Positions 1-10,403 of a stretch of 64,000 nucleotides of DNA are shown here, one piece after another. Source of the stretch: Hygrophila difformis (taxonomy: Eukaryota; Streptophyta; Magnoliopsida; Lamiales; Acanthaceae); NCBI GenBank assembly GCA_030278955.1, contig JAOANR010000003.1:34552054-34616053 (forward strand). The letters are read 5' to 3'. Numbering within the stretch: position 1 is the stretch's first letter; the number at the start of each line of letters is the position of its first letter. A program made the position numbers and the translations under genes. The notes under the pieces were generated by a model. That model did not search any database and was not told where the DNA came from. It saw only the letters and a program-made list of their open reading frames with translations.

Positions 1-19
1 GTCCAGATTAGAAGGAGGT

Positions 20-514
20 TTGCTGAAGTTGACAAATGGACGGGTGAAGGGGCCCCGTCGTGGCCTAGTGTGGGAGAAACCGGAGAGGGGTTGGTGGAAA
101 ATTAATTCAGACGGATCCTCCTTAGGAAATCCGGGGCCAGCGGGGATAGGGGGTGTTATTCGGGATGATGAAGGAAAAGTGATCTTCATCCTCTCAGATT
201 TCATTGGTATCGCTGACTCATCTGAAGCTGAAGTGACGCTATAAGTAGAGTTTGCGAGGCCATAATTCGTGACCAAGGATCCCCCCTGCAAAGGTTAGTG
301 TTCGAATGTGATTCTATAAATGTTGTTCGTTGGATACTTGAACCTGGGAGGATACCATGGCGGTTTTGCAAAACTGATCGGTCCTATAGTTGATGTTTTG
401 AGGTGCGCCGGGGAGGTTCGTGTGCAACATATTTTAAGGGAAAGGAATGGAGAAGCTGATTATTGGGCGAGGTTGGGAGCATCGGGAGATGGAAGGGTGG
501 AGGCGTGGCTCTGA
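20..514 (+). pseudogene. LINE ORF2 C-terminal RNase H domain, frameshifted
   Basis: Plant-type RNase H fused to a LINE reverse transcriptase, which removes RNA from the RNA-DNA hybrid. Visible are the SDGSSLGNPGPAGIGGVIRD strand carrying the first catalytic Asp, SSEAE with the catalytic Glu, an FECDS segment with the second Asp, and RERNGEADYWAR with the last Asp. Comparison with 62320-62750 shows one base missing near 238, where frame 1 hits TAA, and a second frame change near 365, after which the frame is open to TGA at 514. The gene is therefore inactive. Upstream RT and endonuclease lie outside the window. Confidence 0.8.
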
Positions 515-1748
515 ATGTTAAACGGGCGAGGGGTTTGTTGGATTATGTAAAAAAAAAAAAAAAAAAGAAGAGTTGCTGTTTTGCAGGTATCCAAGAAGCG
601 GGAGTGGGGAAGGTCAAGTGGAACGATGCTGCTTCATTCAGGAAGTGAAGAGGATCGATGATATAACATCTATCGTGCGGATTGTTCAAGTTAAAAGGAT
701 TGGAGACACTATGATGCTGGGATTGATAGTGCTTAGCTTGATGGGTTACTTGGCTGATTGTTGTCTGCTCAGAATGGGCCGCTCCCATAGCAGCCAGGCG
801 GAATCATCTCGTCTATCTCCTGGTGTGACCTGAGCCTCACGACTCTTTATGCATACACTTGCGGGTTTATCCGGACATTCTTGAGCTTGCTTAATCATTC
901 ATATTGTGTCTGCATTTACTCATGTCCAGTGTATTGAAAATAGTTGAGCTTGATGGTGATGTACTTTTCCCACAAACTTCCCCGTATGCCCAATGAGTCA
1001 TTTCAGAGCCATAATTTCAAAACCAGAGCATCTTCTTACCTCATCTCCTGTCCTATTATCCTTAAGCCGTCCATTATTTCCTGTTTTTTTTGTCTGGGAT
1101 GGCCAGGAACTGGTCACGAACCTACATATGGTTTCCTCTGTTGTAGTTGTAGTTAGGGGTTGGAATGTTTAGAGGGAGGTGTGTATTGGGTTGTGAGTGG
1201 GTGCATCATAACCAGAAGGTGATTAGGATACAAGTTTCGAAACATAGTAGAAGTGTTGTTGCTTGGACATGTATAACTTTTTGTTTACAGGCTGCCCCAA
1301 ATATTTTTTTTTTTAAAAAAAAATGAGTTGTCAGAATTGAATGAGAAAATAATAAAAAAAAAGAGAGAGAAAAAAAAAGAAAAAAATAATATAAAAAAAA
1401 AAAGAGAAAAAGGGTGATGAGACAAGAGAGGGGGGCAAGAAGTCTCTAGTTTGCAGCTTGAATTGAGAGGATTTATATGGGATTCTGGACTGATATGTGT
1501 ATGGGTTGGGATTTCTTTTGATTATTTATTCAAGGTGAGAGACGAGATATGCTTATTGGACTTCTCTGTTAGGATTGCATAATGTTTCTGTAACCTCTTA
1601 AAAAAAAAAAAGGGGGGGGGGGGTTCCAGACTTCTTAAAAAAAAACCTTTTTTGACCTTCATGGACGGCTCCTCATCCCAGGCTATCTCTATATTCTCCC
1701 AATATTGGTCCCGTTTTAACCTGCCATCTGTCCCTCAGCTTTCTTTAC
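515..1748 (+). other. LINE 3' UTR, non-coding
   Basis: No credible coding capacity. A-rich blocks at about 547-566, 1316-1324, 1352-1412 and 1601-1612 recall those at 62888-62955 and 63707-63750 after the other LINE. The A12/G12 junction at 1601-1624 is unusual and may mark the original poly(A) end or an assembly-sensitive homopolymer. Confidence 0.5.
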
Positions 1749-4288
1749 TGTAATACCCGTAAAATTTTAGAATATAAAAATAGGAATTAAGCCAATAGGA
1801 GAGAAGGTTTCGTTTCCGAGAACCGTAGACGCGGAAATGCACGGAAGTCAAAGGACGACGAATTAGAACCCGACGGACCCAAAACCGACGGTCTTAGGAT
1901 TTCAAGCACGTAATCGAATTGAGACGGAATAAATTTATGATGAGAAGCATAATCCGGAAATGACCCGGAAAAATCGAGCGCGAAAACGGGGAAGGATAGA
2001 AGTCCGAAAGAGAGGAGAAAAAGATCCGACGGATCGGATCGCACGGACCCGCCCGGACCGCAGTCACCAGGCGAGTCTCGCGCGCTGGCCGGGCGGGGTT
2101 TGGCTAAAAGGCACGCCAACCCCGCGTGGCCCTACAGGTTTTGGCAACTTGCGCGGTTTTCGGCGATTTCTTACCATAATTCGACCTCCCGACTTTGGAA
2201 AGCGGGATTTTGGCCGAAGGGGGAAGCTCTTAGGCGACCTAGGGGCAGCCTCTCCACCATTTTCATCAGTCACCATTCACTCCAAACTCTCTCAACTCTC
2301 TCCAAAGCCAAAACACTTTCCGGCGATTTCCCGACGACTTTCCGATCACTTCCCGGCGACGAAAACGACGAAGGAGGCGTTGATACAAAATTCCTAGTAT
2401 TCTTAATCTGTGGTAAGTTGTTCATAGATTTTCTATTTAAGTTTTTGAACCCAAAAACTTGATCTAACATTGGATTTCTTCGTCCGGTTCGAAATCGTGG
2501 CCAAAGTCGGAAGCTTGACGTTGAGGAGATCCGTTCGTAGGATTTTGGGGACGAGCCAGCGACCTTAGGACGACCCAAACCTCTCTATCACTGTAAGTTG
2601 AGCCTTCCATATCAATACGGGTGATTCCGAGGGCGTCCGGTATAGGCGTAATGTAAAAACGAAACGTAAAAAATTGAACTTAAAAACCCCATCTTGTGCA
2701 GTTTCTGTAATCGGCCTAAAACTCATATTTCGAGGATTCAATCCGAGAAACTCAAAACTAGACTTTTAATTCCTAACACATAAATCTAGGTTTGTGTAAA
2801 AATTTCAGCCATTTTCGTTAACGTTTGCTATTTTAAATCGCATCGAAAAGAAACTGTTTTGACAAAAACGTGTGGAAATTCTGCCTGTTGAACATGTTTC
2901 GACTTAGTGAATTTAATTTCTATAATTTTCTAGTCGATTTGATCTTTACAATATAAATGAAAAGTTGTAGATAATCATGTCTAGTATGTGCATATTAAAT
3001 TTCAGAATTTTTGGAGTCCATTTGATATGCTAAAAAGTCGAATTTTTGAACTGTGTCATACCTGAGTTCGGACAGATTTCTGATTGCATAGAAAAATCGA
3101 TTTTTGACATGTTTCCTCAACTTATTTCGAAAAACGTTAAAACACGAAGTTGTTCGTTAGGGTGTTTTGCAAAAAGTGTGAAGATTTCAGATTTTTCGGA
3201 CTTAAAAGGATTTTTAAATTGAAAAGGCGCAAACTGTGACGCCAAGATACTTTTAAAATCGAAGGATTTTGAAATTTCGAAACGAACGAATCAAAGATTT
3301 TGAAATACGATACATCGGACACTTTTGAAAAACCCGATACATTAATCTAAACGATACATGAGATACTTGGTGGAGGGAGAGTGCTCTGCAGGGTGCCCCT
3401 CTAGCCTTTTCTCTTCGGGCCTCCTATAATGGACGAGAGAATTTGATGAAATATTACGCCAAATTTAAATCGGGGGGATACATGGCCTACTCTCTTCGGG
3501 TGTCCGTATGGATTTCTCGAGGCTCGGAGTGTTACTGGGTTATGGCAGATACGGCTGCGGCCGCCGGATCACCGGCTATACAAGATACTTACGGCACGGC
3601 TGCGGCCGCCGGATCACCGGCTATACAAAACACTGAGAAATGGTTTACGTAACGGGGGGGAAATAAAGAATTAATGTTTTTAAGTATTTATTTATTTTTG
3701 CGGATGTCTTAAATTATGCATTTAAATTATGTCTTTAAATTTCATGGCATGATACTAAATTATTATTGTGGATTAGATGCATGTTTAAATACACAATTAA
3801 AATTATTATTTCCTTTAAATTTTGTGAATGCATGTTAGGAGTGAACTTTTTAAATATCTAATTAAATCCCTTTATTTTTTTGCTATGTTAGGATCAACTT
3901 ACTCAGTTTTATATACTGATAAAATTGTTGTTTTTCTCTTTTCTTTCAGAGTACGGAGATAATGCATAGCCATGTGCATTGGGGATGGATCTATTTAACA
4001 TTGTTTTACGCTTTTCATGATACTTGCATAACGGGGCATCGTAAATCCCGCGTTTTGGCCATGTCGGCCCATGTTACATTTCTTTTCCCGCTGCGATTAT
4101 TATACTACTACTAATATGTGTGGATGATACTTATTATTTTTACATAGATTCCGGACTTGTTTTTAAATCTTTTGCAATACCTATAGCCTTGCATCTCTTT
4201 GCAAGCTCGGAGAATCCGTTGTCTTGCTAGAGAGATGTGGCGGTGACATCCCGGCATGGGTTATCAAATCCGGTGGTGGGGTGTTACA
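1749..4288 (+). mobile_element. Solo LTR of a Ty3/Gypsy element
   Basis: Starts TGTAATACCCG at 1749 and ends GGGGTGTTACA at 4288, a short imperfect terminal inverted repeat typical of plant Gypsy LTRs. It is flanked on both sides by the identical 5-mer TTTAC (1744-1748 and 4289-4293), a perfect target-site duplication. Length is 2540 bp. No PBS, internal region or second LTR is present, so it is a solo LTR from LTR-LTR recombination. The start resembles the LTR beginning at 54293. Large plant LTRs of this type are known from the Tat/Retand group; that assignment is inference. It sits in LINE-derived UTR. Confidence 0.85.
3551..3628 (+). repeat. GC-rich direct repeat inside solo LTR, period 45 bp
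   Basis: Two copies of a 33-bp block beginning ACGGCTGCGGCCGCCGG start at 3551 and 3596. Each contains a NotI site (GCGGCCGC). They stand out in an AT-rich LTR and flank a short TACTT-containing linker. Confidence 0.8.
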
Positions 4289-4711
4289 TTTACACTGGAT
4301 TTGAGTGTTATGTAGGGGGAGATGTGATGATTAAGATTTTATAAGTGTGTCTCTGGATTCACCTTTCTGTGTTGTGGTTGCCGAAAAATGGATGTTGTAA
4401 AGGGGAGAGACAGTGCAGCATTACTTTAATGCGGTTGGAGCACCAGAACACCTTTCATTTAGCTGCCCCTTGATTGTCTCATGCTATTGAATCCTACATA
4501 ACAGATAGCTGTTTTGGGCGTCCTGGTGGTGCGTTGGAAGGTCATGGTGGTTTTTTGTTATTTCACTTGGGTGAGGCTCAAGGTGTATGTAGAGGCTGGG
4601 TTGTCACTGAGATGAACACCTTTTACATTTAACATTTGTGATATGTTGTTTTTTTTACTCCAACATTTTAGTTTCATGGAACAAGAATATTTACCCTCAA
4701 AAAAAAAAAAA
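4289..4711 (+). other. Non-coding, probably LINE 3' UTR remainder
   Basis: Continues the sequence interrupted by the solo LTR and ends in a 13-A run at 4699-4711, just before a MITE. No gene is visible. Confidence 0.4.
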
Positions 4712-4713
4712 TA

Positions 4714-4962
4714 CTCCCTCGTCCCAGTCAAGATGTCTGGTTTGACTTTTTGGCACTGTTCATATTTAACTTTGACTCAATATTATTTCAAGTATATGTT
4801 TGAAAAAATAGTCAAGTTGGGTCTTGTTAGAATCGTATAATGATGTAGTTTTATAATATATATTTTTACATAATTTTTTATTGTACCATATTTTGACATA
4901 TTAACGATTGAAAAAGTGCATTGGATGTGTGCAGAAATGAAAAAATACAAGACATCTTAAAT
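4714..4962. mobile_element. Stowaway-like MITE, right end lost in the gap
   Basis: Begins with CTCCCTCGTCCCAGTCAAGA directly after a TA dinucleotide (4712-4713), the classical Stowaway/Tc1-mariner MITE terminus and TA target. The last visible bases before the gap (AAGACATCTT, 4950-4959) are the inverse of the AAGATGTCT inner part of the left terminus, so the right inverted repeat starts here and is cut off by the Ns. Confidence 0.8.
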
Positions 4963-5462
4963 NNNNNNNNNNNNNNNNNNNNNNNNNNNNNNNNNNNNNN
5001 NNNNNNNNNNNNNNNNNNNNNNNNNNNNNNNNNNNNNNNNNNNNNNNNNNNNNNNNNNNNNNNNNNNNNNNNNNNNNNNNNNNNNNNNNNNNNNNNNNNN
5101 NNNNNNNNNNNNNNNNNNNNNNNNNNNNNNNNNNNNNNNNNNNNNNNNNNNNNNNNNNNNNNNNNNNNNNNNNNNNNNNNNNNNNNNNNNNNNNNNNNNN
5201 NNNNNNNNNNNNNNNNNNNNNNNNNNNNNNNNNNNNNNNNNNNNNNNNNNNNNNNNNNNNNNNNNNNNNNNNNNNNNNNNNNNNNNNNNNNNNNNNNNNN
5301 NNNNNNNNNNNNNNNNNNNNNNNNNNNNNNNNNNNNNNNNNNNNNNNNNNNNNNNNNNNNNNNNNNNNNNNNNNNNNNNNNNNNNNNNNNNNNNNNNNNN
5401 NNNNNNNNNNNNNNNNNNNNNNNNNNNNNNNNNNNNNNNNNNNNNNNNNNNNNNNNNNNNNN
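4963..5462. other. Assembly gap of exactly 500 N
   Basis: A placeholder-sized gap. It interrupts the MITE terminus on the left and the env-like leader of Athila copy A on the right. Reading frames called through it are meaningless. Confidence 0.99.
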
Positions 5463-5504
5463 AATGTGAAAAGTGAAAGTGATGGAAGTGGGGGGGAAAC
5501 ACGG

Positions 5505-5514
5505 ATATATAAAG
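5505..5514 (-). promoter_or_regulatory. TATA box of internal (env-like gene) promoter, copy A
   Basis: On the minus strand CTTTATATATCC lies about 20 bp after the last half-site of the palindrome array. It aligns with the TATA of copy B at 20017-20025: both are preceded by AATTCGAACTCCCCTTCC and followed by a TCACTTTCACTTTT tract. Conservation in two copies supports function; transcription itself is inferred. Confidence 0.65.
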
Positions 5515-5528
5515 GATTTTGGAAGGGG

Positions 5529-6073
5529 AGTTCGAATTATTGAATCAATTCGAATTAATTCGAATTGATGCATCCTGTGAGAGATGCGAGTTATTCAGGC
5601 CAATTCGAATTAATTCGAATTGGCTTGAAAAACAGAGAAACCAAGCAGGTTCGAATTATTGAGATCAATTCGAATTAATTCGAATTGACTCACAATTCGA
5701 ACTTGAGAATGTGGGCAAAATTTTGCACAAGGCTGAAATGAGCTAATTCGAATTATTCAAGCAATTCGAATTAATTCGAATTGCGAGAATAACTCGAATT
5801 GCTCACTTGCTGAGGAAAATGCCTTGTGCCTGCCAATTCGAATTAGTTAGGCAATTCGAATTAATTCGAATTGCCTTATAATTCGAATTGCACTACTTGG
5901 CCTATATAACTCCGAAAATTTGTTTGCCTTGGTTGCCAATTCGAATTTTCATGGCAATTCGAATTAATTCGAATTGCTAGAATAACTCGAATTAACAGAT
6001 CCGAGAGTGAAAAATTCCAAGGCAAAATGTCTTATGTGGTATGTTCCAAGCAATTCGAATTAATTCGAATTTT
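5529..6073. repeat. Palindrome array upstream of env-like promoter, copy A (7 units)
   Basis: Seven cores AATTCGAATTAATTCGAATT start at 5547, 5602, 5667, 5763, 5853, 5956 and 6052. Most are flanked on each side by a single AATTCGAATT-type half-site. In the clearest units the spacing is half-site, 8 bp, double core, 7-8 bp, half-site (5745/5763/5791, 5835/5853/5880, 5938/5956/5984). The bases next to each core vary from unit to unit but often remain complementary, extending the palindrome. Confidence 0.9.
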
Positions 6074-6517
6074 CTTGAAATGAGAAGTATACCACATTCA
6101 CGACTTAGGAAAAATTTTTGGGTTTTTCCAAAAATTAAATGAATTCAAAAGCAAACAAATCTACACCGAATGAGAATCTAAAACATATTGCTTGCATAAA
6201 TTAGGTTGGGTTAACAATTTTATTTTATGAATGTATTCTGGATTTTAGATTTCTCTAAATTCCAAAATTAACCTCCATTAAATATAATGTTACCCCAACC
6301 GGGAACCTGGTTTTTGGAAGCTTTATCTTTCTTTTTGTTGGTTCCTCGAATTCCTGCAAAACAATTATGAAAAGGTATTAGGTTTTCTCCAAATATCAAC
6401 ATCCTCACATTTAGAGTCTTAGTACTCTAAATGTTCACTTGATTTTTGGATACTTTGTCCCAATAAAATAAATGAAGAAAGTAATAAAAAAAAAGTAAGT
6501 AAATATATGTATAATAT
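6074..6517 (-). other. pol-env spacer of copy A with PPT-like module
   Basis: Non-coding spacer nearly identical to 19043-19484 of copy B. On the minus strand 6433-6395 holds a 10-bp stem (CATTTAGAGT / ACTCTAAATG) followed by AAATGTGAGGATGTTGATA, the same string that precedes the 3' LTR of copy B. An acceptor-like TTGTTTTGCAG near 6355 is conserved in both copies. Confidence 0.6.
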
Positions 6518-9517
6518 TTATTGAACATAAGCCGATTCTGTTGTCATCTGAGCTTCTTTTTCGGGGTCGAACTGCCCAAGATACTCCTTCAGTCTGTGTC
6601 CATTCACCACCAGCTCTCCCTTGTCAGTTCGGATCCTGACAGCTCCACTTTCAAACACGTGCATCACTTCGTATGGCCCTTCCCATCTGGATTTAAGCTT
6701 TCCGGGGAATAGCTTCAACCTAGAATTAAATAACAAGACATTCTGGCCAACATAGAAGTGTTTAGATTTAATACGACGATCGTGTAACTTCTGGGTCCGC
6801 TCTTTATAAATCCTCGAGCTTTCATAAGCTTGCGTACGTATTTCCTCAATTTCATTGAGGTCCAACTTGCGCTCACTCTGAGCAACTCGGGAGTCAAAAT
6901 TGAGCATCCGTACGGCCCAGTAAGCCTTGTGCTCTAGTTCTACGGGCAAATGACAGGCTTTTCCGAAGATGAGTCTGTAAGGAGACATCCCAATGGGAGT
7001 CTTGAATGCAGTGCGGTATGCCCATAAAGCATCATTGAGCTTACGTGACCAATCTTTGCGAGTTGTCCCCACAGTGGCCTCGAGTATATGTTTGATTTCG
7101 CGGTTTGAGACCTCGACTTGACCACTGGTTTGGGGATGATAAGGCGTGCCGATCTTGTGGAGAATCCCATTTTTGCTCATGAGATTTGCAAATGCTTTAT
7201 TAACAAAATGGGTTCCTCCATCTGATATGATCACCCTGGGTACACCAAATCTATTGAAAATGTTATTTTTCAAAAATTTGACGACCTGGTTGCCATCATT
7301 GGTTGGCAGTGCAACAGCCTCAACCCACTTGGAAACGTAATCGACAGCTACCAAGATGTAATGGTTCCCATCAGATGTCGGAAATGGTCCCATGAAGTCA
7401 ATACCCCATACATCGAAAATCTCGAGAGTGAGAATTCCTTGTTGAGGCATCTCATCCCTCTTGGAGATATTCCCTAGTCTTTGGCATCTGTCGCAAGGTT
7501 TAACAAACGCTTTGCAATCCTCGTAAATGGTAGGCCAATAAAAACCGCACTCGAGTACCTTATGAGCTGTTCGAGTGGGGCCATGGTGACCTCCGTATTG
7601 CGATTCATGGCATTTTTTAGCGATTTGATAAGCCTCGTGCTCAGTTACACATCGCCTGATAATCGAATCTGCACAATGCTTGAAGAGGTAAGGGTCTTCC
7701 CAGAAGTAGTTAACTACATCTCGGTTGAACCTCGCTTTGTGGCCTCTGCTTTGGAATGGTGGGGTTATTCCGCATGCTAAAAAGTTAGCAATATCGGAAA
7801 ACCACGGACAAGCTTGATCATGAAGATGCAAGGCGAACAATTGCTCGTCCGGAAAATTCTCATTTACGGCTAGCTCATTTTTATCATTTTCTAGTCGAGA
7901 CAAATGGTCAGCAGCACCATTGTCTCTGCCTTTTCTATCTTTTATTATGATGTTAAATTCTTGCAACAAAAGTACCCACCTGATTAATCGAGGTTTGGCG
8001 TCTTGTTTGCTAAACAAGTATCTCAGTGCAGAGTGATCTGTGTACACTGTGGTTTTCGTACCAATGAGGTATTGTCTGAATTTGTCAAACGCAAAAACCA
8101 CAGCATACATCTCCTTCTCCGTGGTGGTGTAGTTGATTTGGGCCTCATTCAGGGCATGACTTGCGTAATGAATTACGCAATGCTTCCCTTCCTTATGTTG
8201 CCCAAGAACTGCACCCACGGCGAGATCACTTGCATCACACATTACCTCGAAAGGCATTGACCAATCGGGTGGTTGCACTATTGGAGCGGAAATCAACATT
8301 TCTTTGAGCGTGTCAAAGGCTTGAACACACGCTTCATTTATTACAAAAGGGTTTTCTTTACAAAGCAAGTTAGTGAGCGGCTTGGCAATTTTAGAAAAGT
8401 CTTTTATGAATCTCCGGTAGAAACCGGCATGCCCTAAGAAACTCCTAACTGCTTTAATAGAATTAGGCAATGGGAGGTTTGAGATGACTGAGACCTTAGC
8501 TCTGTCGACTTCGATACCTGCGCGCGAGATGCGGTGACCCAACACTATTCCTTCGGTGACCATGAAATGGCACTTCTCCCAGTTCAACACTAGGTTGGTG
8601 TCCTCACATCTTTTCAAAATTTGTGCAAGATTAGTCAAGCATTCATCAAAAGTATCTCCATACACAGAGAAGTTGTCCATGAAAACTTCAATGCATTTTT
8701 CGATAAATTCTGAGAAAATTGACATCATGCATCTTTGAAATGTGGCAGGCGCATTACAAAGTCCAAAAGGCATGCGCCTGTATGCAAAAGTTCCATATGG
8801 ACATGTGAACGTGGTCTTGTCGTGATCCTCGCTAGCTATTACAATCTGATTATAGCCAGAATACCCATCCAAAAAGCAGTAGTACTCCCTTCCGGCCAAC
8901 CTCTCCAGCATCTGATCAATGAATGGCAAGGGGAAATGGTCCTTCCTGGTAGCGGTATTGAGCTTCCGGTAGTCGATGCAAACTCTCCAACCGGTCACTG
9001 GACGCGTCGCCACTTCTTCTCCTTGCCCATTAGTTGTTACACAGATCCCCCCACGTTTCGGCACGACCTGCACTGGGCTAACCCATTTGCTATCAGAGAT
9101 AGGATAGATGATACCAGCATCTAAGAGCTTGATAACTTCTTTCCTTACCACTTCCTGCATATGGGGGTTCAGACGCCTTTGTGGTTGCCTTGAGGGCTTA
9201 TACTCCTCTTCCATTAAAATTCTGTGCATGCAAACAGAGGGGCTTATTCCTTTTATATCAGAAATGGTCCATCCGATTGCATGTACATATTTCTTTAGAA
9301 TGTCTACCAGAGCTTTTTCTTGTTCTTGTGTCAGCTTGGCTGACACAATCACCGGTAATCTTTTATGTTCAGCGAGAAAAATGTACTTAAGATGATCCTG
9401 AAGTATTTTAAGTTCAAGCTCTGGTGGGCATTCAACGGAAGGCAGCAATTTGCTAGAAATGAGTGGGAGAGAGAGATCAGATTTACCTTCAGGATCCTGT
9501 GTCAGTACAGGATCCAT
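6518..9517 (-). CDS. pol: Athila pol: reverse transcriptase, RNase H, integrase (copy A)
   Basis: 999-aa open frame. The N-terminal linker is followed by RT with [11 protein letters not shown], the first-Asp motif [10 protein letters not shown] and [12 protein letters not shown]. RNase H comes next ([30 protein letters not shown]). Integrase has an HHCC zinc finger at about residues 638-680 (GGHHG to CDRC), catalytic Asp at [12 protein letters not shown] (about 707), Asp at IISDGGTHF (about 765) and Glu at [10 protein letters not shown] (about 800), then a GPY/F-like tail (WEGPYEV). The RT box reads FMDN instead of FMDD: codon 8672-8674 is AAC, so the third catalytic carboxylate is lost (residue 282) and this copy should be RT-dead. 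The frame is open upstream to about 9606, where it joins protease remains across a deletion, so the ATG at 9517 is only the first Met. Confidence 0.9.
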   Translation of the reverse strand: MDPVLTQDPEGKSDLSLPLISSKLLPSVECPPELELKILQDHLKYIFLAEHKRLPVIVSAKLTQEQEKALVDILKKYVHAIGWTISDIKGISPSVCMHRILMEEEYKPSRQPQRRLNPHMQEVVRKEVIKLLDAGIIYPISDSKWVSPVQVVPKRGGICVTTNGQGEEVATRPVTGWRVCIDYRKLNTATRKDHFPLPFIDQMLERLAGREYYCFLDGYSGYNQIVIASEDHDKTTFTCPYGTFAYRRMPFGLCNAPATFQRCMMSIFSEFIEKCIEVFMDNFSVYGDTFDECLTNLAQILKRCEDTNLVLNWEKCHFMVTEGIVLGHRISRAGIEVDRAKVSVISNLPLPNSIKAVRSFLGHAGFYRRFIKDFSKIAKPLTNLLCKENPFVINEACVQAFDTLKEMLISAPIVQPPDWSMPFEVMCDASDLAVGAVLGQHKEGKHCVIHYASHALNEAQINYTTTEKEMYAVVFAFDKFRQYLIGTKTTVYTDHSALRYLFSKQDAKPRLIRWVLLLQEFNIIIKDRKGRDNGAADHLSRLENDKNELAVNENFPDEQLFALHLHDQACPWFSDIANFLACGITPPFQSRGHKARFNRDVVNYFWEDPYLFKHCADSIIRRCVTEHEAYQIAKKCHESQYGGHHGPTRTAHKVLECGFYWPTIYEDCKAFVKPCDRCQRLGNISKRDEMPQQGILTLEIFDVWGIDFMGPFPTSDGNHYILVAVDYVSKWVEAVALPTNDGNQVVKFLKNNIFNRFGVPRVIISDGGTHFVNKAFANLMSKNGILHKIGTPYHPQTSGQVEVSNREIKHILEATVGTTRKDWSRKLNDALWAYRTAFKTPIGMSPYRLIFGKACHLPVELEHKAYWAVRMLNFDSRVAQSERKLDLNEIEEIRTQAYESSRIYKERTQKLHDRRIKSKHFYVGQNVLLFNSRLKLFPGKLKSRWEGPYEVMHVFESGAVRIRTDKGELVVNGHRLKEYLGQFDPEKEAQMTTESAYVQ

Positions 9518-9575
9518 TTCTTCCTCAGCAGTGCTCTCCTCTTCCTCCGGGATGAACTCAACTCCATCGAATTCT

Positions 9576-10403
9576 TCAAGGTCCCCAGAGATAGGATCCT
9601 CGAAGTGGACAGCGTTGCAGCTCCTTGGATCGAAGTGGCATAACGTTGATGCTCGATCCTAGATCGCACAACCCTTTTCCAACATTAGTTTTCCCGATGT
9701 GGATTGGCAATGTAATGCATCCTGGATCTTCCTTCTTCTCCGGTAGCACTCTTTGGATAATGGCACTGCAGCTACTGTTCAAAATCACTACTTCCTCCTG
9801 CTCAGCTTTTCTCTTCCCTGAAATCATTTCTTTAAGAAATTTAGCATAGACGGGCATTTCTGAAATCATTTCGACCAATGGAATAGTGATCTCGACAGCT
9901 TTCAGTCTTTCTAAAAACTTTTTAAATTTTTCATCTTGCTCCTTACTTTTAAGACGTGCCGGGTATGGCACCCTTGGCATGTACTTATTATTATTAGTTT
10001 TTGGTGGTAAAGAGAAGGAAGTTGTACCTTCAACCCTACCCTTTTCAGCTCCCTTTGCAGCTTCAGCCTGCGAAATAGTTGTTTCTGATTTGTCCTTGTC
10101 CAATCCAATACCATCTCCTCCTTCGATCCTTTCACTTCCTTTTTCACCCTCCACTAGATCCTTTTCCTCCTCGGCCATCTCTTTTCCATGTCCAACAATT
10201 CCTCTCAGAGTCTTGCCTCCCCGCAATGTGATTGCTTTACACTGCGGGTTAGCTTCAGTACTGCTCGGAAGTGTTCCTTTCCCCCTGTTCTGTAGTTCCT
10301 TGGCCAATTGGGTGACTTGCGTCTCCACATTCTTGATTGATGACTGCAGTTGCTGATTTATATCCTTCTGGTTGGCTATAAATTCAGTCATCAGGTTCTC
10401 CAA
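9576..10403 (-). pseudogene. Athila gag C-terminal linker and aspartic protease, truncated
   Basis: 275 aa containing the CKAITLRGGK linker, the PYPARLKSK segment and the protease core: [20 protein letters not shown] with the catalytic Asp in DLGS. After [11 protein letters not shown] the expected second half of the protease (flap and C-terminal strands, roughly 90 residues in family members) is absent; within about 20 bp the sequence changes to the acidic linker in the frame of pol. I infer an internal deletion near 9610. The upstream frame joins gag by a shift near 10455-10470. Confidence 0.8.

Larger units (their letters stand above)
1..1748 (+). mobile_element. 3' end of an L1-type LINE (truncated by window start)
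   Basis: The first 514 bases encode the C-terminal RNase H domain of a LINE ORF2, closely similar to the C terminus of the LINE ending ORF2 at 62750. A long A-rich 3' UTR follows, with internal A runs near 550, 1310-1410 and 1601-1612; the last abuts a G run. The same arrangement (RNase H, then over 1 kb of UTR with several A-rich blocks) follows the other LINE, so both belong to one family. The exact 3' end is uncertain. The sequence 4289-4711, beyond the solo LTR insertion, may still be part of this UTR, ending in the A run at 4699-4711. Confidence 0.75.

Noticed and set aside
4878..5573. Open frames spanning the N gap
   Set aside because: They consist of unknown residues from 500 N and have no sequence support.
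5529..6073. CRISPR-like array
   Set aside because: Short repeats with spacers are present, but units are palindromic half-sites with 7-8 bp or irregular spacing inside a plant retrotransposon; there are no constant-length unique spacers and no cas genes.
9886..10356. 156-aa plus-strand frame opposite the gag-protease region
   Set aside because: Shadow of the minus-strand Athila coding region; no domain recognised.
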